DNA of 64,000 nt, from NCBI RefSeq assembly GCF_004135735.1, contig NZ_CP012670.1, forward strand, positions 7,394,501-7,458,500, read 5' to 3'. A program made the translations under genes and the position numbers. The notes below the pieces were generated by a model. It was not told where the DNA came from and made no database searches. It saw nothing but the letters and a program-made list of their open reading frames with translations. Below, piece by piece: positions 55,851-64,000 of this stretch; the stretch's first letter is position 1; each line of letters opens with the position of its first letter. The DNA is from Sorangium cellulosum (GTDB lineage Bacteria > Myxococcota_A > Polyangia > Polyangiales > Polyangiaceae).

Positions 55851-56527
55851 TGCTCTTCGCCTCCATCAACGGTCATCGGGTGCTCACGGCGAGGGTTCAC
55901 GTGCCCTTCGCCGGGCTCTGGTACGCCGACGTGGAGCTGGACGAGGCACGCGAGCTCAGCGGCGCCGCCGTCGTGAAGCTCGGCCCCCTGGAGCTCCGCG
56001 GAACCGTGCTCGCCCCGTTCTCGGGCACCTTCCAGCTCGGCACGCGCATCCGCGTTGTCGCAGGCACGGGCGGGTGGTCGAGGCGCTGCAAGACGAGGCA
56101 CTTCCACAACGACGCCGGGGTGACGCTCCGAAGCGCGCTGACGGCCACGGCCGCGGACGTGGGCGAGAGCTTCGACACCTCGGGGATCGAGGGGCGCCTC
56201 GCCGTCGACTTCGTGCGCGAAGCCGCGCCGGCCTCCCGCGTGCTCCGGCAGCTGCTCGGCACGACGCCGTGGTGGGTCGGGTACGACGGCACGACCCGGG
56301 CCGGGCAGCGTGACCAGGTGGAGGCGAGCGACAAGGCCTACGAGCTCTTGGGCTTCGACCCGCGAACCAAGGTGGCGGAGCTCGCCGTCGACGATCCGGG
56401 CGCTGTGGGAATCGGCTCCGTGCTCCGGGCACGGCTCGACCGTCCCGTCGTAGTTCGGCAGCTCGACGTGGAAGTGAGCAAGGGGGCGCTTCGCGTCAGC
56501 GCGTGGGGCCAGGAGCTTGCGGCATGA
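55850..56527 (+). CDS. Baseplate hub-like protein (unrecognised family)
   Basis: A protein of about 225 aa. The start is ATG 55850 or the overlapping GTG 55847. Strand-rich segments (ARVHVPFAGLWYADVELD, GPLELRGTVLAPFSGTFQ, YELLGFDPRTKVAELAVDD) resemble hub (gpD-type) domains. Position between the tape measure and the spike gene supports a hub role. It overlaps the next ATG by four bases. Confidence 0.5.
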   Translation: MLFASINGHRVLTARVHVPFAGLWYADVELDEARELSGAAVVKLGPLELRGTVLAPFSGTFQLGTRIRVVAGTGGWSRRCKTRHFHNDAGVTLRSALTATAADVGESFDTSGIEGRLAVDFVREAAPASRVLRQLLGTTPWWVGYDGTTRAGQRDQVEASDKAYELLGFDPRTKVAELAVDDPGAVGIGSVLRARLDRPVVVRQLDVEVSKGALRVSAWGQELAA

Positions 56528-57033
56528 GCGAGGATCGGCTGCTTCGCGCGCTCCGGGCGACCGTGCGGGAGATGTTTCCCCGGTACGATTTCCTGGGGAA
56601 GTACCGCTACCGCGTGCTCGCCATGGCGGGTGACCGGGTGGACCTCCAGGCCGTGCGCAAGGGTGCAGGGCTGCCGGACATCCTGCCGGTGCCGATCGCC
56701 TCGGGCATGGCTGGCCTGTCGGCGGAGCTCACGCCCGGTGCGATCGTGCTCGTCGAGTTCATCGAGGGCGACCCGCAGCTGCCCGTGATCACCGCTTTCT
56801 CGCGGGACGGCGGCAGCACCTTCCTGCCGGTCTCCCTGGTCCTCGATGCGACGGACGCGGTGCGGATCGGCGAGCAGGCCGATGCGGTCGAGCTCGGCGC
56901 GGCTACCGCGGTCGTGGTCCGGGACGGCGACCTCGTGAACATCGCCGGAGTCCAGCCAGGGCCAGGGGTCGTCGCGGTGCGGCTGAGCCTCGCTCCGCCT
57001 CCCGCGCAGATGCTCTCGAAGGTGCGCGCATGA
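56524..57033 (+). CDS. Baseplate assembly protein V-like (spike)
   Basis: A 169-aa protein. An OB-like domain (YRYRVLAMAGDRVDLQAVRKG, MAGLSAELTPGAIVLVEFIEGDPQLPVITAF) is followed by a repetitive strand region (ATDAVRIGEQADAVELGAAT), as in gpV spikes that pierce the outer membrane. It is coupled at both ends (ATGA overlaps). Confidence 0.7.
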   Translation: MSEDRLLRALRATVREMFPRYDFLGKYRYRVLAMAGDRVDLQAVRKGAGLPDILPVPIASGMAGLSAELTPGAIVLVEFIEGDPQLPVITAFSRDGGSTFLPVSLVLDATDAVRIGEQADAVELGAATAVVVRDGDLVNIAGVQPGPGVVAVRLSLAPPPAQMLSKVRA

Positions 57034-57485
57034 GCCTGCTCGAAGACGTCCTCGCCAGCGTGACCGCGGATGCCGAGGTGACGGCCGCCGTCCCCGACCC
57101 CCACGGCTTCGGGGTCGACTTCGACTGCGCCGACGATCTGACCGAGCTCCTGCAGCTCGCTTCCGGGCCCAAGGCGCTCGCCCAGGCCGTCTACCGAAGG
57201 CTCACCACACCGCGCGGTGCGCTCCTCGATGCGCCCGACTACGGCTACGACCTCCGGGAGCTGCTCTCTCGGGGCATGACGTCGGCGGATCTCGCCGCCA
57301 TCCCGGGGATCATCCGCTCCGAGGTCACGAAGGACGAGCGCATCTTCGACGTGAGCACGCGCGTCTCCCAGCCGGCTCCCGACACCCTGGAGCTGGCGAT
57401 TCACTGCATCACAGCCGAGGGTCCGTTCACTCTGATCCTCAACGTCACCGCCGAAACGGTTGCTCTCTTGGAGGTCCGGTCGTGA
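57030..57485 (+). CDS. Baseplate wedge protein, GpW/gp25-like
   Basis: A 151-aa protein with features of gp25/GpW: GPKALAQAVYRRLTTPRGALLDAPDYGYDL and the later SEVTKDERIFDVSTRVSQ. It links the baseplate wedge to the sheath. The order V-W-J matches P2/Mu-type baseplates. Confidence 0.75.
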   Translation: MSLLEDVLASVTADAEVTAAVPDPHGFGVDFDCADDLTELLQLASGPKALAQAVYRRLTTPRGALLDAPDYGYDLRELLSRGMTSADLAAIPGIIRSEVTKDERIFDVSTRVSQPAPDTLELAIHCITAEGPFTLILNVTAETVALLEVRS

Positions 57486-58645
57486 TCTTGTTGCTGCCGA
57501 TCGACCAGCTGACGAAGCCGCTGACGCGGAAGCAGGTGCGGGAGTCGATCTACCGGCTGCTCGCCGCGATGAATCTCCCGGTCACCGCATGGCAGGACGG
57601 CGGGGTAGCCAAGGCGATCATCTCCGTCGTCGCGGCCATCTTCGCCGGATTCACCGAGGTCATCGCCCTCGCCATCCGCGCGAACTTCCTCGACACCGCC
57701 GAGGGCATCTGGCTGACGCTCCTCGCCTACTACGTTTACGGCGTCCAGCGCATCGAGGCGACGTTCGCCTCGGGCGAGGTGCAGCTCGTCAACGCGGGCG
57801 GCGGGATCTTCGAGTTCGAGCCGGGCGAGTTCATCTGCAAGCACGCCGTCTCCGGCCAGCAGTACACGAACGTTGCGTTCTTCAGGCTCGAGGCCGGGCA
57901 GACCCTCACCGTCGCGATCCGAGCCCTCGAGGCGGGCTCCCGTAGCTCAGCGACGCCGGGACAGATCAACGTGCTCGTCACGACCATGCGCGGCGTCACG
58001 TGCTCGAACCCCGCGCCGGTCGTCGGGCGCGACGGGGAGACGGATCCCGAGCTGCGGGAGCGCTGCCGTGACTCGCTCGGAGCGCTCAGCCCCAACGGGC
58101 CGGAGGCCGCCTACATCTACTGGGCCAAGAGCGCGCGCCGGGCAGACGGCCAGCCCGTGAACGTCAACCGCGTGTGGGTGAGCAAGGCGAGCTCCGTCGG
58201 GCATGTGACGGTCTACGTCGCCAGCCCAAGCGGCGCGGTGCCTGGCACGATCGGCGACGACTCCACGGATCTTGGCGCGGTTGACAAGGCGATCCGGTCG
58301 AAGGTCGTTCCGCTCGGCGTGACGTGCACGGTCGCGAGCGCGGTACCGCGACCGATACCGGTCACAGGAACGGCGTGGGTGCAGGCCGCCGCGAACGTGA
58401 GCAACGACGAGTGGCAGGACATATTCAACGCACAGATCCGCATTTACCTCTCAGAGGCGCCGATCGGCGGGTACGTGCTTTCGTCGCCACCGGGGCATGT
58501 CTTCCGCAACGCCATCATCGGCACAGTCGAAGGCACCTCGAAGTTTGTCATCAAATTCGACCCAACTCTCCCAGAGGACACGACGATTGCCGAGGGCGAG
58601 GTGCCAGTGGAAACCACGAACACGATCGTCGTACAGCAGGTGTGA
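57482..58645 (+). CDS. Baseplate J-like protein
   Basis: A 387-aa protein of the Baseplate_J family. It has TAEGIWLTLLAYYVYGVQR, ASGEVQLVNAGGGIFEFEPGEF, VTTMRGVTCSNPAPVVGRDGETDPELRERCRDSLG (typical J core), and SVGHVTVYVASPSGAVPG. It starts at GTG 57482 in a GTGA overlap. Its stop is 8 bp from the 3' end of the antisense lipoprotein gene. Confidence 0.9.
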   Translation: MILLLPIDQLTKPLTRKQVRESIYRLLAAMNLPVTAWQDGGVAKAIISVVAAIFAGFTEVIALAIRANFLDTAEGIWLTLLAYYVYGVQRIEATFASGEVQLVNAGGGIFEFEPGEFICKHAVSGQQYTNVAFFRLEAGQTLTVAIRALEAGSRSSATPGQINVLVTTMRGVTCSNPAPVVGRDGETDPELRERCRDSLGALSPNGPEAAYIYWAKSARRADGQPVNVNRVWVSKASSVGHVTVYVASPSGAVPGTIGDDSTDLGAVDKAIRSKVVPLGVTCTVASAVPRPIPVTGTAWVQAAANVSNDEWQDIFNAQIRIYLSEAPIGGYVLSSPPGHVFRNAIIGTVEGTSKFVIKFDPTLPEDTTIAEGEVPVETTNTIVVQQV

Positions 58646-58883
58646 AGATGGCCTCACATGCATGTACCAACGTGTCGACTATCTTCGGAGAGGAAGACCA
58701 CGCACCTCGATCCTGTGGCGCAGTAGCCGGGGCCGTGGGATATGCATGTGGTGGACGTAACGTCAGAAATCCACCACCTGATGCTGTAACCTCTGTCGAA
58801 CCCGTCGCAGTCCTCGAAGATGCCCTCCGGCGTCTCGCACCGCACCGGGATATACTGCACGCAGGCGCGGTCCTGGCACAGAC

Positions 58884-60355
58884 CTGGGGAATCCCCTCAA
58901 ATAATACCGAAGATCTCGCGGAAGACGGCGTGCTCCCGGACGATGCGGTCAAAGGCAATCATGAGGGGCCGAAGCCAGTCCTCGCGCAAGGTGGGAAGGC
59001 AGTCGTACCAGTAGAGCCCCTGGCGATAGAGCGAGTGTGTGCGGCGCTTGACCGTATTGACCTTTAGGTATCGATCGAGACCGGCTTCCTCGCTCGCAGC
59101 GCCGAGCAGCGTCAAGAGCGCATGGGCGATAGCCGCGAGCAGCAGCAGCCGATCGCGCCGCCCGGCGTTGCGGATGTGCGTGGCGGAGAGGCCCATCCCG
59201 AAGTGGTTGTCCTTGATGTCTCGAAACGTCTCCTCGATCGTGAACCTCTTGCCGTAGAGCTTGACGATGTCGCCCGCCTTGCGATCCGAAAGCGTTGTGG
59301 CCAGACACCACGCCTCCTTCATCTTCGGTGCGTGAACAAGGACGATGGCTGGAACCTTTGCGCGGTCGTCGGTGACGCGCACATCGCGCAGCATCGTGGC
59401 GCGGCGGCTCGCGGGCACCCAGGCGTCGGCGGGCCTCGCTTCCCCGACCGCGTTCTCGACGACGATACAACCGCGGAAACGGATGACGAAGTTCCAGCCG
59501 ATGAACTCCAAAAAGTCGTAGAGCTTGCGATCGCCGAAGCCCCGGTCGGCGAGCAGAACGACCTCGACCGTCTCGTCGATGGCGCCGTGAAGCCACTCGA
59601 TGAGCTCGTATTCGTGGTCCTTCTGGGTACCTTTTAACGCGGACTTCTTTACCGTCTTCCATGCCAGCGGCGTCGCACGACCATGCCGCGTCACAAGGTA
59701 GGCGCAGAGCGTCGTGTGGTCGTCCTTCTCGAAGTCCGTCCAGTCCAATGCGACCACAATCTCTTTGCGGACCCCGATCACGAACTGTACCCACGACCTC
59801 AGGGAATGAAACACGTCGATGCCGGTATTGCTCAGCAGCCGGTCGACCTGCTTGACCCCACTCTTCGGTTTGATGTTGGCGACCTTCGCATACGCTTGGC
59901 CGATGGCATGGATGGCCAGCACCGCCGCCTGCAGGACGCCAACGACGCCGTTCGCGAGCGACAGGACGCGCATCGCGTGCAGGTCATCGCCGAACAAATT
60001 CTCGACGAAGGCCTGGATGTACTTCTGGTCGATTTTCGGACGGATGGTCTGCTTAGGCGGCGCAGACGCGGAGCCATGTGCGGCAGGCTTGTGCGCGTCC
60101 TTCGCGAGAGTCGTCATGATGTCGCTCGAACCAACGGCGCATGCGGTAAGCTCGCTGGTCGCCTCCTACCAATGTATATTCCGACCAGCGACGACGATTT
60201 CTCACTCGCATGACGCAACTCTTCGCTTCGACGTCCATGAAGCTCAGGGGTTCGATGGTCATGTCGCCAATGATCGTACATGTGCCTACCGTGGAGTGAT
60301 TCGATGTGACCATCAATTCGCCAGATTTCGCTGCGATAATGAGGGGATCCCTCAG
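58884..60355 (-). mobile_element. IS4-family element, copy 3 (1472 bp)
   Basis: Same ends and length as copies 1 and 2. The target duplication GGCACAGAC lies at 58875-58883 and 60356-60364. Inserted in the Cys-rich lipoprotein gene, in the same direction as that gene. Confidence 0.95.
58897..60117 (-). CDS. IS4-family transposase, copy 3
   Basis: Its 406-aa translation is the same as the other two copies. All three copies in this window keep the full reading frame. Confidence 0.95.
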   Translation of the reverse strand: MTTLAKDAHKPAAHGSASAPPKQTIRPKIDQKYIQAFVENLFGDDLHAMRVLSLANGVVGVLQAAVLAIHAIGQAYAKVANIKPKSGVKQVDRLLSNTGIDVFHSLRSWVQFVIGVRKEIVVALDWTDFEKDDHTTLCAYLVTRHGRATPLAWKTVKKSALKGTQKDHEYELIEWLHGAIDETVEVVLLADRGFGDRKLYDFLEFIGWNFVIRFRGCIVVENAVGEARPADAWVPASRRATMLRDVRVTDDRAKVPAIVLVHAPKMKEAWCLATTLSDRKAGDIVKLYGKRFTIEETFRDIKDNHFGMGLSATHIRNAGRRDRLLLLAAIAHALLTLLGAASEEAGLDRYLKVNTVKRRTHSLYRQGLYWYDCLPTLREDWLRPLMIAFDRIVREHAVFREIFGII

Positions 60356-61087
60356 GGCACAGACCCGTGGAGCACGCCGTCCCCGTCGCGAGCGGCTCGT
60401 GGATCGGGCCGGTCGCTGCGCACGCATCGGCGGTGCACTCGTTGCCATCGTCCGGAAGATCGTCGGGGGCAGGGACGGCAAGCTCGCCGCCGGAACCGTC
60501 GCATCGCAGCTCGCGACAGTCGCCGAGGGTCTGCTCGGCGAGGGGGCCCGCCGGTACGAGCTCCCGGCCGCACACGCCGTCCTCGCAGGTTCGCCACGCG
60601 CACGCGCCATCCAGCCCCGGGCAGTCCGCGGGCGTCGAGCATTCCGGCTCAGCGCCGCCGCTTCCACCGGATCCGCCCTGCCCGCCGATCCCGCTCGCCC
60701 CGGTGCCTCCGGAGCCGGCCTCTCCTGCCCCTCCGTCGCCCGAGGACGAGCCCGACGAGGTGGCCGAGCTATATCCCCCGCCCCCCTGCCCTCCGCAGCC
60801 GTCGCAGGGCCCGTAACCGCTCCCGTCGGGCAGGCAGGTCTGGATGCCGTTCGGCGCTCCCCCCGGGCAGTCGCAGGCGATCTGGCGGCCGGGTTTGCAG
60901 GCTCCCGAGCCGCCCGTCGAGGAGCTCGTCTCCGCGTGGTCGGGGGGCGGCGTCCAGAAGAGCTGCTCCTCGTCTGGAGTGCACCCAGAGATCACCACGG
61001 CGAGCACGATGCCCGGCACTGCCTCGCGCATGTCCCCGCAGCCTACGCAATGGCCAACCGGCGTCAACGCCACCTGGAGGCGACGTC

Positions 61088-61897
61088 ATGGCGAGGCTGA
61101 GCTTCCGCGAGACGCTCCGCCGCTACGTGCCTCCCTGGCTGTCGGACCGGCCCGGTAGAACGGTCGGGTTCCGCGTCCTCTACGCGATCGCTTCCGTCCT
61201 CGATGCAGGCGCGGAGGTGCTCGTGCAGGGGCTCCAGGCGCGCTTCCCCGGCCTCGGGACGCCGACGGCGCTCCCGTACATCGGCCGGGACCGGCGGATC
61301 GTCCGCGGCCCCCAGGAGAGCGATGCCGCGTACGGCGCGCGGCTCGTTCGATGGCTCGACTACTGGCGCGCCGCAGGCAACGCGTACGTGCTCGCGCTGG
61401 CCTTGCAGAGCTTCTTGTACCCAGGGCATCCCAGGATCCGGATCGTGACCCGCTCGGGTGTCTGGTACACGCTCGAGCCTTCCGGCGAGCTCCTCTGGCA
61501 TCGAGCAGAGCCGAGCAACTGGGACTGGGACTCGCTCACCCACCCGGAGCGCGCGGGCAACTGGTCCGAATTCTGGGTCATCGCCTACCCGCCCCACTAC
61601 GAGTCCGACGGCAACTGGGGCGACGGCGCCTCGACCTGGGGGCCAGGCGACACGTTCGGCGTGCGCACCGCGACCAGCAACATCGCCGCCATCAAGTCGA
61701 TCATTCAGCAGTGGAAGGGCGCGCACACGAGCTGCGCAATGTTCATCCTCGCCTACGACCCGTCGAGCTTCGACCCGGCATCGCCGCCGGGTGCTCCGGG
61801 AATGCCGGACGGTCGGTGGGGCCACTGGTCCAAGGACGACGGCGCGGGCGGGCTCGTGAAGTCCAGGCGCGAAGACGCGCGTTACGTGGAGGTCTGA
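61088..61897 (+). CDS. Phage tail protein, gpI-like position
   Basis: A 269-aa protein. The N-terminal part (LSFRETLRRYVPPWLSDRP, VGFRVLYAIASVLDAGAEVL) and many Trp/Tyr residues (LLWHRAEPSNWDWDS, YPPHYESDGNWGDG) match tail proteins that follow baseplate J. ATG 61088 has CTGGAGGCGACG upstream. It is separated from J by the antisense lipoprotein gene and the IS, so its transcription now depends on reading through them. Confidence 0.65.
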   Translation: MARLSFRETLRRYVPPWLSDRPGRTVGFRVLYAIASVLDAGAEVLVQGLQARFPGLGTPTALPYIGRDRRIVRGPQESDAAYGARLVRWLDYWRAAGNAYVLALALQSFLYPGHPRIRIVTRSGVWYTLEPSGELLWHRAEPSNWDWDSLTHPERAGNWSEFWVIAYPPHYESDGNWGDGASTWGPGDTFGVRTATSNIAAIKSIIQQWKGAHTSCAMFILAYDPSSFDPASPPGAPGMPDGRWGHWSKDDGAGGLVKSRREDARYVEV

Positions 61898-61899
61898 GC

Positions 61900-62478
61900 A
61901 TGGCTCATTACAGCGGGCAAGAGCGCTTTCCGGCGTCATTCGAGACGGTGAACGATGGGTCCGGGCGCGACGCGGCAGGCGTCAACGTCGGGCTCGAGGC
62001 GCTCGCTGATCGCACGCTCTTCCTGCGCAACGTCGGATTCCGTCGGGTGGCGTTCTGGTCATACGATAATCAGAGCAGCTTCCGCTCGTGGGCATTCAAC
62101 AGCACCACCTACAGCCCCAACGTCACGTTTCCCAACGATTGGGTCGTGACGGTCCCCAACACCCGCGTGGGCGACATCATCATGGTCGATGCTTCTGCGT
62201 TCCTCAACGCCGACGCGACGTTCGCGTTCTGGAAGATCGGCGCGACGGACAACTTCACCGGAGGCGGGACGGAGGTGTTGACCCCTGGCCTGGTACGGCT
62301 CGGCGGTGGAGCTCAGATGTGGGCCACGTTCACCACGCTCCACACCGTTGCCGTCGCCGGGACCACGCGGCTCCGGTTGCTGGGACGCTACGAGGGCAGC
62401 CTCAACGCCGGGTTCTCAGCCGCTGCGAGCGGCGTGCTGCGTGCGGCCCTCTTTCGCTCGAGTGGGAGCGCGGAGTGA
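61900..62478 (+). CDS. Hypothetical phage tail-associated protein
   Basis: A 192-aa beta-rich protein with many aromatic and small residues (FWSYDNQSSFRSWAFNSTTY, NDWVVTVPNTRVGDIIMVDA). It may be a tail fibre or receptor-binding component; no family is recognised. ATG 61900 is two bases after the preceding stop. Confidence 0.55.
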   Translation: MAHYSGQERFPASFETVNDGSGRDAAGVNVGLEALADRTLFLRNVGFRRVAFWSYDNQSSFRSWAFNSTTYSPNVTFPNDWVVTVPNTRVGDIIMVDASAFLNADATFAFWKIGATDNFTGGGTEVLTPGLVRLGGGAQMWATFTTLHTVAVAGTTRLRLLGRYEGSLNAGFSAAASGVLRAALFRSSGSAE

Positions 62479-62480
62479 CC

Positions 62481-62936
62481 ATGCTCAGCTGGATCGACAC
62501 GCTGTTCTTCGGCGTCCGCCGCATCCTCGCTGCGGGCGTCGAGCTACCAGAGCGGCCGGCGCTCAACTTCGTCGGCGCGGTCTGCACCGACAACCCCGCC
62601 GAGAACCGGACCGACGTGTTCATCCCGGGGATCTGGCAGGTCAGCCCCATCGTGACGAGCACCTACACGGCCCGGCCGGGCGAGCTCGTCAAAATCAACC
62701 TGAACGACCCGGTGGCCATCACGCTTCCGTCGGCCCTGGGGAACGTCGGTGCGGCGATCCTGATCAAGGAGGTCGTCGGAGGGAGCAGGACGCTGACTCT
62801 CGCCGCGGGGCCAGGGCAGACCATCGAGGGCGCTCCCACGTTCAGCCACAGCGGCCCGTGGGCGTGCCTCCGGCTGATGAGCGACGGCTCCGGCTGGCTC
62901 GTTGTCGGCTCCTACGAGGGGCCGCCCCCCTCATGA
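62481..62936 (+). CDS. Hypothetical phage tail-fibre-like protein
   Basis: A 151-aa protein (MLSWIDTLFFGVRRILAAG, VSPIVTSTYTARPGELVKIN, TFSHSGPWACLRLMSDGSGW). The strand-rich middle resembles tail-fibre or coat beta domains (GQTIEGAPTFSHSG). An alternative GTG two codons earlier (62475) would overlap the preceding stop in a GTGA, as elsewhere in this operon. Confidence 0.55.
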   Translation: MLSWIDTLFFGVRRILAAGVELPERPALNFVGAVCTDNPAENRTDVFIPGIWQVSPIVTSTYTARPGELVKINLNDPVAITLPSALGNVGAAILIKEVVGGSRTLTLAAGPGQTIEGAPTFSHSGPWACLRLMSDGSGWLVVGSYEGPPPS

Positions 62937-63154
62937 ACGCCGAGCCTCCCCCTGCGGGGCCTTCCCCTGCGGGGCCCCACCGGAGGGGCGAGGCGGGCGA
63001 GGCCGACGAGAACGAGCCCGCGACGGGCGACGGGTCCGCGTCGGGCGGCGTACCCCGCCCGAGGAGACGCCGATCGTCATCGAGCGGAGCTCGTCGAGGG
63101 GCGCGCGAGCGCTCGCCGGCCCGGCAGGAGCCGCGCTGCAGGGCTGCGAGCTGA
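62933..63154 (+). CDS. Possible small Pro/Arg/Glu-rich protein
   Basis: A 73-codon frame starting in an ATGA overlap with the preceding stop. The product is low-complexity (Pro/Gly, then Arg/Ser-rich). A second overlapping frame ending at 63162 is equally open, so the coding frame is not certain. After it, 63155-63378 shows no gene and could contain the prophage right end. Confidence 0.3.
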   Translation: MNAEPPPAGPSPAGPHRRGEAGEADENEPATGDGSASGGVPRPRRRRSSSSGARRGARERSPARQEPRCRAAS

Positions 63155-63378
63155 TCCGGTAGGTATCTATCACTGCTTTCGAACCAACCCTCTCCGATTG
63201 CGCAGCCTCTGGCCTTCAACGCCACTGAAACGCGTTCTTCATAGAATCGTACCATCTACGTAAGCGGAAGATCTGTAGGGTGGCCCTCCGCGGCGCGGCG
63301 CATTCCGCCGACATCCGTCTCGCTGGATCGCACAACAGCCGCGCTGATCGATCCGTGAACTTAGAAGGGAGTAAGACC

Positions 63379-63465
63379 ATGAGGGCCATTTCCGTATTGC
63401 TTGGCGTGAACCTCTTTGCCCTCGTCGCATGTGGCGGCGAGCTAACAGGCGACGAAGATCCCTTA
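63379..63465 (+). pseudogene. Lipoprotein gene, 5' end only, cut by IS5-type element
   Basis: MRAISVLLGVNLFALVACGG is a clear lipoprotein signal (lipobox LVAC), with AGAAGGGAG just upstream of ATG 63379. After GELTGDEDPL the sequence passes into the IS end at ~63466 (GAGCGCCTAACAAAA). The rest of the gene is beyond the element and outside the window. Confidence 0.75.
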
Positions 63466-64000
63466 GAGCGCCTAACAAAACCCGGCCTGGATATGGCAGA
63501 GGCAGATCAGGCACACGGCGAGCTGGAGGAACGCTCGGTGAATATCGGCACGGCGTTCATACCGCACAGTCAAGCGCCGAAAGCGGCGGAGCCATGCGAT
63601 CGTCCGTTCGACGACCCAGCGGTAACGGCCGAGCTTCTCCGACGACTCGATGCCCTTGCGAGCGATGCGGGGCACGATGTGGCGCAGATGGCAAGCCAAG
63701 CGCAGGGCCGGGTCGTCGTAGGCCTTATCGGCGTGCAGTTTCTTGGGGCGGCGCCGCGGTCGGCCGCAAGGCCGCGCGATCGTCGGTACCGCATCCACCA
63801 TAGGCGTGAACATCTTCGAGTCATGGACGTTCGCCGGCGTCATCTCGACGGCGAGCAGGATACCATTCTGATCGACCAAAATGTGATATTTCGTGCCCGG
63901 CCGGCCGCGATCTGTGGGGTTCGGGCCAGTCTCTTCACCCCCCTTTTTGCCGGAACCAGCGAGGCATCCAGCGCAGCACGCTCCCAGTTGATCTTGTCGG
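63466..64000 (-). mobile_element. IS5-family element (partial, runs off right edge)
   Basis: The end GAGCGCCTAACAAAACCC lies directly after TTA, which could be the short target duplication of IS427-group elements. The transposase reads leftwards. Only ~535 bp are in the window. It is unrelated to the three IS4 copies. Confidence 0.8.
63472..64000 (-). CDS. IS5-family transposase (two-frame, partial)
   Basis: The right part encodes KINWERAALDASLVPAK (orfA-like end). The left part encodes VDQNGILLAVEMTPANVHDS, KKLHADKAYDDPALR and GRYRWVVERTIAWLRRFRRL (orfB with the catalytic D and E). The two parts are in different frames, joined at a run of A5-G6 (63936-63946 on the plus strand), where a -1 frameshift would connect them. 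This is normal for IS427-type elements, but a decay mutation cannot be excluded. Confidence 0.8.
   Translation of the reverse strand, partial: RQDQLGACCAGCLAGSGKKGGEETGPNPTDRGRPGTKYHILVDQNGILLAVEMTPANVHDSKMFTPMVDAVPTIARPCGRPRRRPKKLHADKAYDDPALRLACHLRHIVPRIARKGIESSEKLGRYRWVVERTIAWLRRFRRLTVRYERRADIHRAFLQLAVCLICLCHIQAGFC

Larger units (their letters stand above)
58654..61031 (-). pseudogene. Cys-rich lipoprotein, antisense cargo gene in tail operon, split by IS4 copy 3
   Basis: After removal of the IS and one 9-bp duplication the frame is 299 codons. A lipoprotein signal (VPGIVLAVVISGC) is followed by Ser/Thr/Gly linkers, CDCPGGAPNGIQTCLPDGSGYG and repeated Cys motifs (CSTPADCPGLDGACAW, CGRELVPAG, DGNECTADACAATG), then CVQYIPVRCETPEGI to the stop at 58654. 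This style is typical of myxobacterial surface lipoproteins. It lies between baseplate J and the next tail gene but on the opposite strand, so it is cargo (moron) or host DNA captured by the phage. Confidence 0.85.
34556..63154. mobile_element. Defective prophage (contractile tail, Mu-like head); outer boundaries uncertain
   Basis: Leftward early block 34556-43.1 kb: sigma pair, DUF6573, hypotheticals, int, xis, ssb, truncated ATPase. Rightward late block from 43.1 kb: TerL fragment, portal, head, tail and baseplate. Int and xis are read with the sigma-containing genes, so I treat them as one element, but the left boundary could equally be just left of int (39 kb) or as far left as 29.95 kb. 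No lysis gene, replication helicase or att repeat was found. Packaging and tape-measure genes are broken. Confidence 0.6.

Noticed and set aside
62902..63162. Second overlapping plus-strand frame near the prophage right end
   Set aside because: It has no ribosome site and its first part repeats the end of the preceding gene in another frame; the choice of frame cannot be supported.
43000..64000. R-type tailocin instead of a prophage
   Set aside because: Portal, gpT-like major head and connector genes are present, so it derives from a full phage even though packaging is lost.

Overview
The window is high-GC DNA with long, tightly packed genes on both strands. The leftmost ~19 kb carries Ser/Thr kinase-TPR, tandem-FHA, AarF/UbiB, AIM24, lipase and lipoprotein genes, many with low-complexity Pro/Ala/Gly linkers. 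That gene style points to a delta-proteobacterial myxobacterium of the Sorangium/Polyangium type. This is inference: no rRNA or other decisive marker is present.

Layout. (1) 1-19.3 kb is chromosomal backbone: AAA ATPase (partial), Pcm-like methyltransferase, serine hydrolase, AarF/UbiB kinase, a Ser/Thr kinase with TolB and TPR parts, three tandem AIM24 genes, a double-FHA membrane protein, an SGNH hydrolase, a TetR/glycosidase-like scar, a lipase, a lipoprotein and YggX. (2) 19.92-20.27 kb is ssrA (tmRNA, tag ANDNAYAVAA after the charged Ala). (3) 20.25-29.91 kb is a ~9.7 kb genomic island integrated into the 3' end of ssrA. A 21-bp direct repeat marks attL and attR, and a strong intrinsic terminator, probably the original ssrA terminator, lies just beyond attR. 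Almost all island genes read leftwards as one train: ECF-like sigma factor, sigma-partner gene, hypotheticals, a Rep_trans-like initiator, a RuvC-like nuclease, a serine resolvase, an XRE regulator and a tyrosine integrase. A SIR2-domain gene of defence type sits at the right end. (4) 29.95-34.3 kb is an AT-richer cargo array: wHTH-TIR-like (CAP12-type) protein, HNH nuclease and CoiA-like nuclease, separated by three copies of one ~110-120 bp repeat. (5) 34.5-43.1 kb is a leftward operon with a second copy of the sigma factor/partner pair, DUF6573 and hypothetical genes, a second tyrosine integrase, a split excisionase-like gene, SSB and a truncated phage RecA/Sak4-like ATPase. (6) 43.1-62.9 kb is a rightward contractile-tail prophage late operon with a Mu-like head: truncated TerL, DUF935-type portal, scaffold/peptidase, gpT-like head protein, connectors, sheath, tube, tail chaperone with a -1 frameshift signal, tape measure, and baseplate V/W/J/I genes. 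(7) 63.4-64 kb is a lipoprotein gene interrupted by an IS5-type element that runs off the window.

Three copies of one 1472-bp IS4-family element, with no difference seen among them and each with a perfect 9-bp target duplication, have hit the excisionase gene, the tape-measure gene and a Cys-rich lipoprotein gene lying antisense in the tail operon. The terL/Sak4 deletion scar and the tape-measure insertion make the prophage defective. The most interesting parts are the repeat-separated defence-type array, the ssrA island whose integrase C-terminus would change between integrated and excised states, and the sigma/partner regulatory module shared by two different mobile elements.
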